Below are positions 6,019 to 7,057 of a stretch of DNA of 7,057 bases, one piece after another. Under the pieces are notes generated by a model. The model was not told the origin of the DNA. It worked only from the letters and a program-made list of their open reading frames with translations, and searched no databases. The stretch spans positions 1 through 7,057 of the forward strand of contig JAQXKW010000227.1 of the NCBI GenBank assembly GCA_029010655.1, in the 5' to 3' direction. A program made the translations under genes and the position numbers. Every line of letters begins with the position of its first letter. Within the stretch, counting starts at the first letter, position 1. The stretch is from Clostridia bacterium. GTDB taxonomy: Bacteria; Bacillota; Clostridia; Oscillospirales; CAG-272.

Positions 6019-6047
6019 GAGAAAACGTGAGAAAACGGGAGTTCTCA
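6019..6047. repeat. Direct and inverted repeats upstream of the rplM promoter
   Basis: GAGAAAACG occurs twice with a 10-base period (6019-6027 and 6029-6037). The second copy is also the left arm of an inverted repeat, TGAGAA (6028-6033) with TTCTCA (6042-6047). The set lies 43 bases upstream of the rplM -35 box in an otherwise empty spacer (5990-6089). No T-run follows, so it is at best a weak terminator for the PHP gene. A regulator site is possible but unsupported. Confidence 0.4.
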
Positions 6048-6066
6048 TAGAGATAAATTAAATTTC

Positions 6067-6081
6067 CCGAAAATATTTCGG
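6067..6081. promoter_or_regulatory. Small palindrome just upstream of the rplM -35 box
   Basis: CCGAAA (6067-6072) pairs with TTTCGG (6076-6081) around ATA. The surroundings are A/T-rich (AAATTAAATTT before, AAAAAG after). It ends 8 bases before TTGACA, where an UP element or an activator/repressor site would lie. The A/T-rich flanks fit an UP element for a strongly expressed ribosomal operon; this is inference. Confidence 0.35.
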
Positions 6082-6089
6082 AAAAAGTA

Positions 6090-6118
6090 TTGACAAACCC
6101 CTACCGCTTTGTTATAAT
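6090..6118 (+). promoter_or_regulatory. rplM-rpsI promoter, perfect consensus
   Basis: TTGACA (6090-6095) and TATAAT (6113-6118) both match the sigma-A consensus exactly, with the ideal 17-base spacer and TGT before the -10 box. The start should be near 6125, leaving a leader of about 39 bases with GGAGG (6151-6155), 8 bases before the rplM ATG. Such strength suits a ribosomal protein operon. The leader is too short for a structured ribosomal-protein-binding RNA. Confidence 0.95.
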
Positions 6119-6163
6119 GCTACTTGCTGAAAATAAATAAGCTTCAAATCGGAGGATAATTCA

Positions 6164-6592
6164 ATGTCAACTTATATGGCAAAGAAAGAAACCGTTGAAC
6201 GCAAGTGGTATATTATCGACGCGGCAGGAAAGCCCCTCGGTAAAACCGCCGTTACAGCGGCTACGATTCTTCGCGGCAAGCATCGTCCCGAGTACACTCC
6301 TCACGTTGACTGCGGCGAGTTCGTTATCATTATCAATGCTTCTAAGGCTGTTCTGACCGGCAATAAGCTGAATCAGAAATACTATCGCCGCCACACCGGC
6401 TGGATCGGCGGCCTCAAGGAAGTTTCCTACAAGCAGCTCATGGCTACAAAGCCCGAGCTTGCAATGCAGCTTGCCGTTAAGGGTATGCTTCCGCATAACT
6501 CTATCGGCGCAAAAGCTATTACCCGTCTGAAAATCTACGCAGGCGAGAACCACAACCAGGCGGCACAGAAGCCTGTGCCCTACGAAGGCTGA
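6164..6592 (+). CDS. rplM: 50S ribosomal protein L13
   Basis: This is a 142-residue component of the large ribosomal subunit, an early assembly protein that binds 23S rRNA. The whole chain follows the bacterial L13 pattern: MSTYMAK, RKWYIIDAAGKPLGK (about 13-27), LRGKHRPEYTPHVDCGEFVI (about 36-55), NASKAVLTGNK, YYRRHTGWIGGLK, and the signature AVKGMLPHNSIG near 104-115. The length is normal. The start is supported by GGAGG 8 bases upstream and by the standard N-terminus. Its arginine codons are all CGC or CGT, unlike the AGA/CGG-rich neighbours, as expected for a highly expressed gene. It is the first gene of the rplM-rpsI operon, 18 bases before rpsI. Confidence 0.98.
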   Translation: MSTYMAKKETVERKWYIIDAAGKPLGKTAVTAATILRGKHRPEYTPHVDCGEFVIIINASKAVLTGNKLNQKYYRRHTGWIGGLKEVSYKQLMATKPELAMQLAVKGMLPHNSIGAKAITRLKIYAGENHNQAAQKPVPYEG

Positions 6593-6610
6593 GAAAGGGG
6601 ATAACAGACA

Positions 6611-7012
6611 ATGTATACAAGTGCTAAACCTTATTTCTACGGTACAGGCAGAAGAAAGAGCTCTGTTGCCCGCGTCCGCCTTTATCCCGGCAGCGGCAAT
6701 ATTACCATCAACGGCCGCACCATTGATGACTACTTCGGTCTTGAGACCATGAAGCTCATCATCAACCAGCCCTTTGAGGTTACCGGAACTGTCGGCAAGT
6801 TCGACATCGTTGCAAGCGTCCGCGGCGGCGGTTTTTCCGGCCAGGCAGGCGCAATCCGTCACGGCGCATCCCGTGCGCTTCTTCTTGCAGACGAGACCTT
6901 CCGTGCTCCTCTGAAGAAGGCAGGCTTCCTGACCCGTGACCCTCGTATGAAGGAAAGAAAGAAGTACGGCTTGAAGGCAGCTCGTCGTGCAAGCCAGTTC
7001 TCAAAGAGATAA
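6611..7012 (+). CDS. rpsI: 30S ribosomal protein S9
   Basis: This is a 133-residue component of the small-subunit head. The sequence is canonical: YFYGTGRRKSSVARVRLYPGSG (8-29), DYFGLETMK, the signature GGGFSGQAGAIRHGASRAL (72-90), DPRMKERKKYGLKAARRASQFSKR at the end. The C-terminal SKR is the conserved tail that contacts P-site tRNA, so the gene is complete. AAAGGGG (6594-6600) lies 10 bases before the ATG. It is translated from the same message as rplM, the conserved bacterial arrangement. Arginine codons are mostly CGC/CGT, as in rplM. Confidence 0.98.
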   Translation: MYTSAKPYFYGTGRRKSSVARVRLYPGSGNITINGRTIDDYFGLETMKLIINQPFEVTGTVGKFDIVASVRGGGFSGQAGAIRHGASRALLLADETFRAPLKKAGFLTRDPRMKERKKYGLKAARRASQFSKR

Positions 7013-7034
7013 GCTGTATTATTTCAAAGATTAC

Positions 7035-7057
7035 AAAGCCCCATCGGCTCAATGCCG
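7035..7057 (+). terminator. Left part of the probable rpsI terminator, cut by the window end
   Basis: AAAGCCCCATCGGC (7035-7048), loop TCAAT (7049-7053) and GCCG (7054-7057) form the start of a hairpin, with CGGC (7045-7048) already paired to GCCG. The A3-GCCCC left arm 22 bases past the rpsI stop is the usual shape of an intrinsic terminator. The right arm and T-tract lie beyond the window. Confidence 0.6.

Noticed and set aside
6119..6163. L13 leader autoregulatory RNA
   Set aside because: The predicted leader is only about 39 bases with no evident stem, too short for the known L13 leader structures.
6167..6862. Long minus-strand frame (231 codons) opposite rplM-rpsI
   Set aside because: It lies opposite two certain ribosomal protein genes and crosses their spacer. 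The open frame follows from their biased codon use.

Overview
The window looks like ordinary chromosome of a Gram-positive bacterium, most likely a Bacillota of class Clostridia (an Oscillospiraceae/Ruminococcaceae-type gut anaerobe is my best guess). The reasons are purine-rich Shine-Dalgarno sites before most genes, sigma-A-type promoters with 17-bp spacers and TATGn extended -10 boxes, intrinsic terminators, roughly balanced GC content, and the mix of protein families. The assignment rests on style and family content, not on a marker gene.

Layout. Positions 1-312 hold no convincing gene. They carry a mosaic of short palindromic and tandem repeats (30-83, 129-163, 150-201, 228-262), then a 15-bp intrinsic terminator (261-293) that ends the minus-strand gene putP (313-1809, Na+/proline-type symporter). 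The putP promoter lies at 1845-1873. Just upstream of it, a terminator (1908-1945) closes the minus-strand TetR-family regulator gene (1989-2570). That gene is divergent from a membrane-anchored ComEC-like metallo-beta-lactamase-fold gene (2779-3657, plus). The shared 208-bp spacer holds two back-to-back promoters and one clean inverted repeat, the probable TetR operator, placed inside the tetR promoter.

An APC-family amino acid permease (3758-5179) follows with its own promoter. A long terminator-like hairpin (5188-5237) then runs into the ribosome binding site of a PHP-domain phosphoesterase gene (5249-5989). After a 174-bp spacer with short direct and inverted repeats comes a perfect consensus promoter (6090-6118) for the ribosomal protein pair rplM-rpsI (6164-7012). 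The window stops inside what looks like the rpsI terminator.

How the genes work together. Two unrelated amino acid transporters lie near each other, but each has its own promoter, so the sequence does not show that they form a system. The TetR protein probably represses itself; the adjacent lactamase-fold gene is a possible second target. rplM-rpsI is a housekeeping operon. I found no defence system, mobile element, CRISPR array, tRNA or rRNA, and no convincing new biological system. The points most worth a second look are the tetR/hydrolase intergenic region with its operator and its regulator lacking a Shine-Dalgarno site, the terminator/RBS arrangement before the PHP gene, and the repeat mosaic at the left end.
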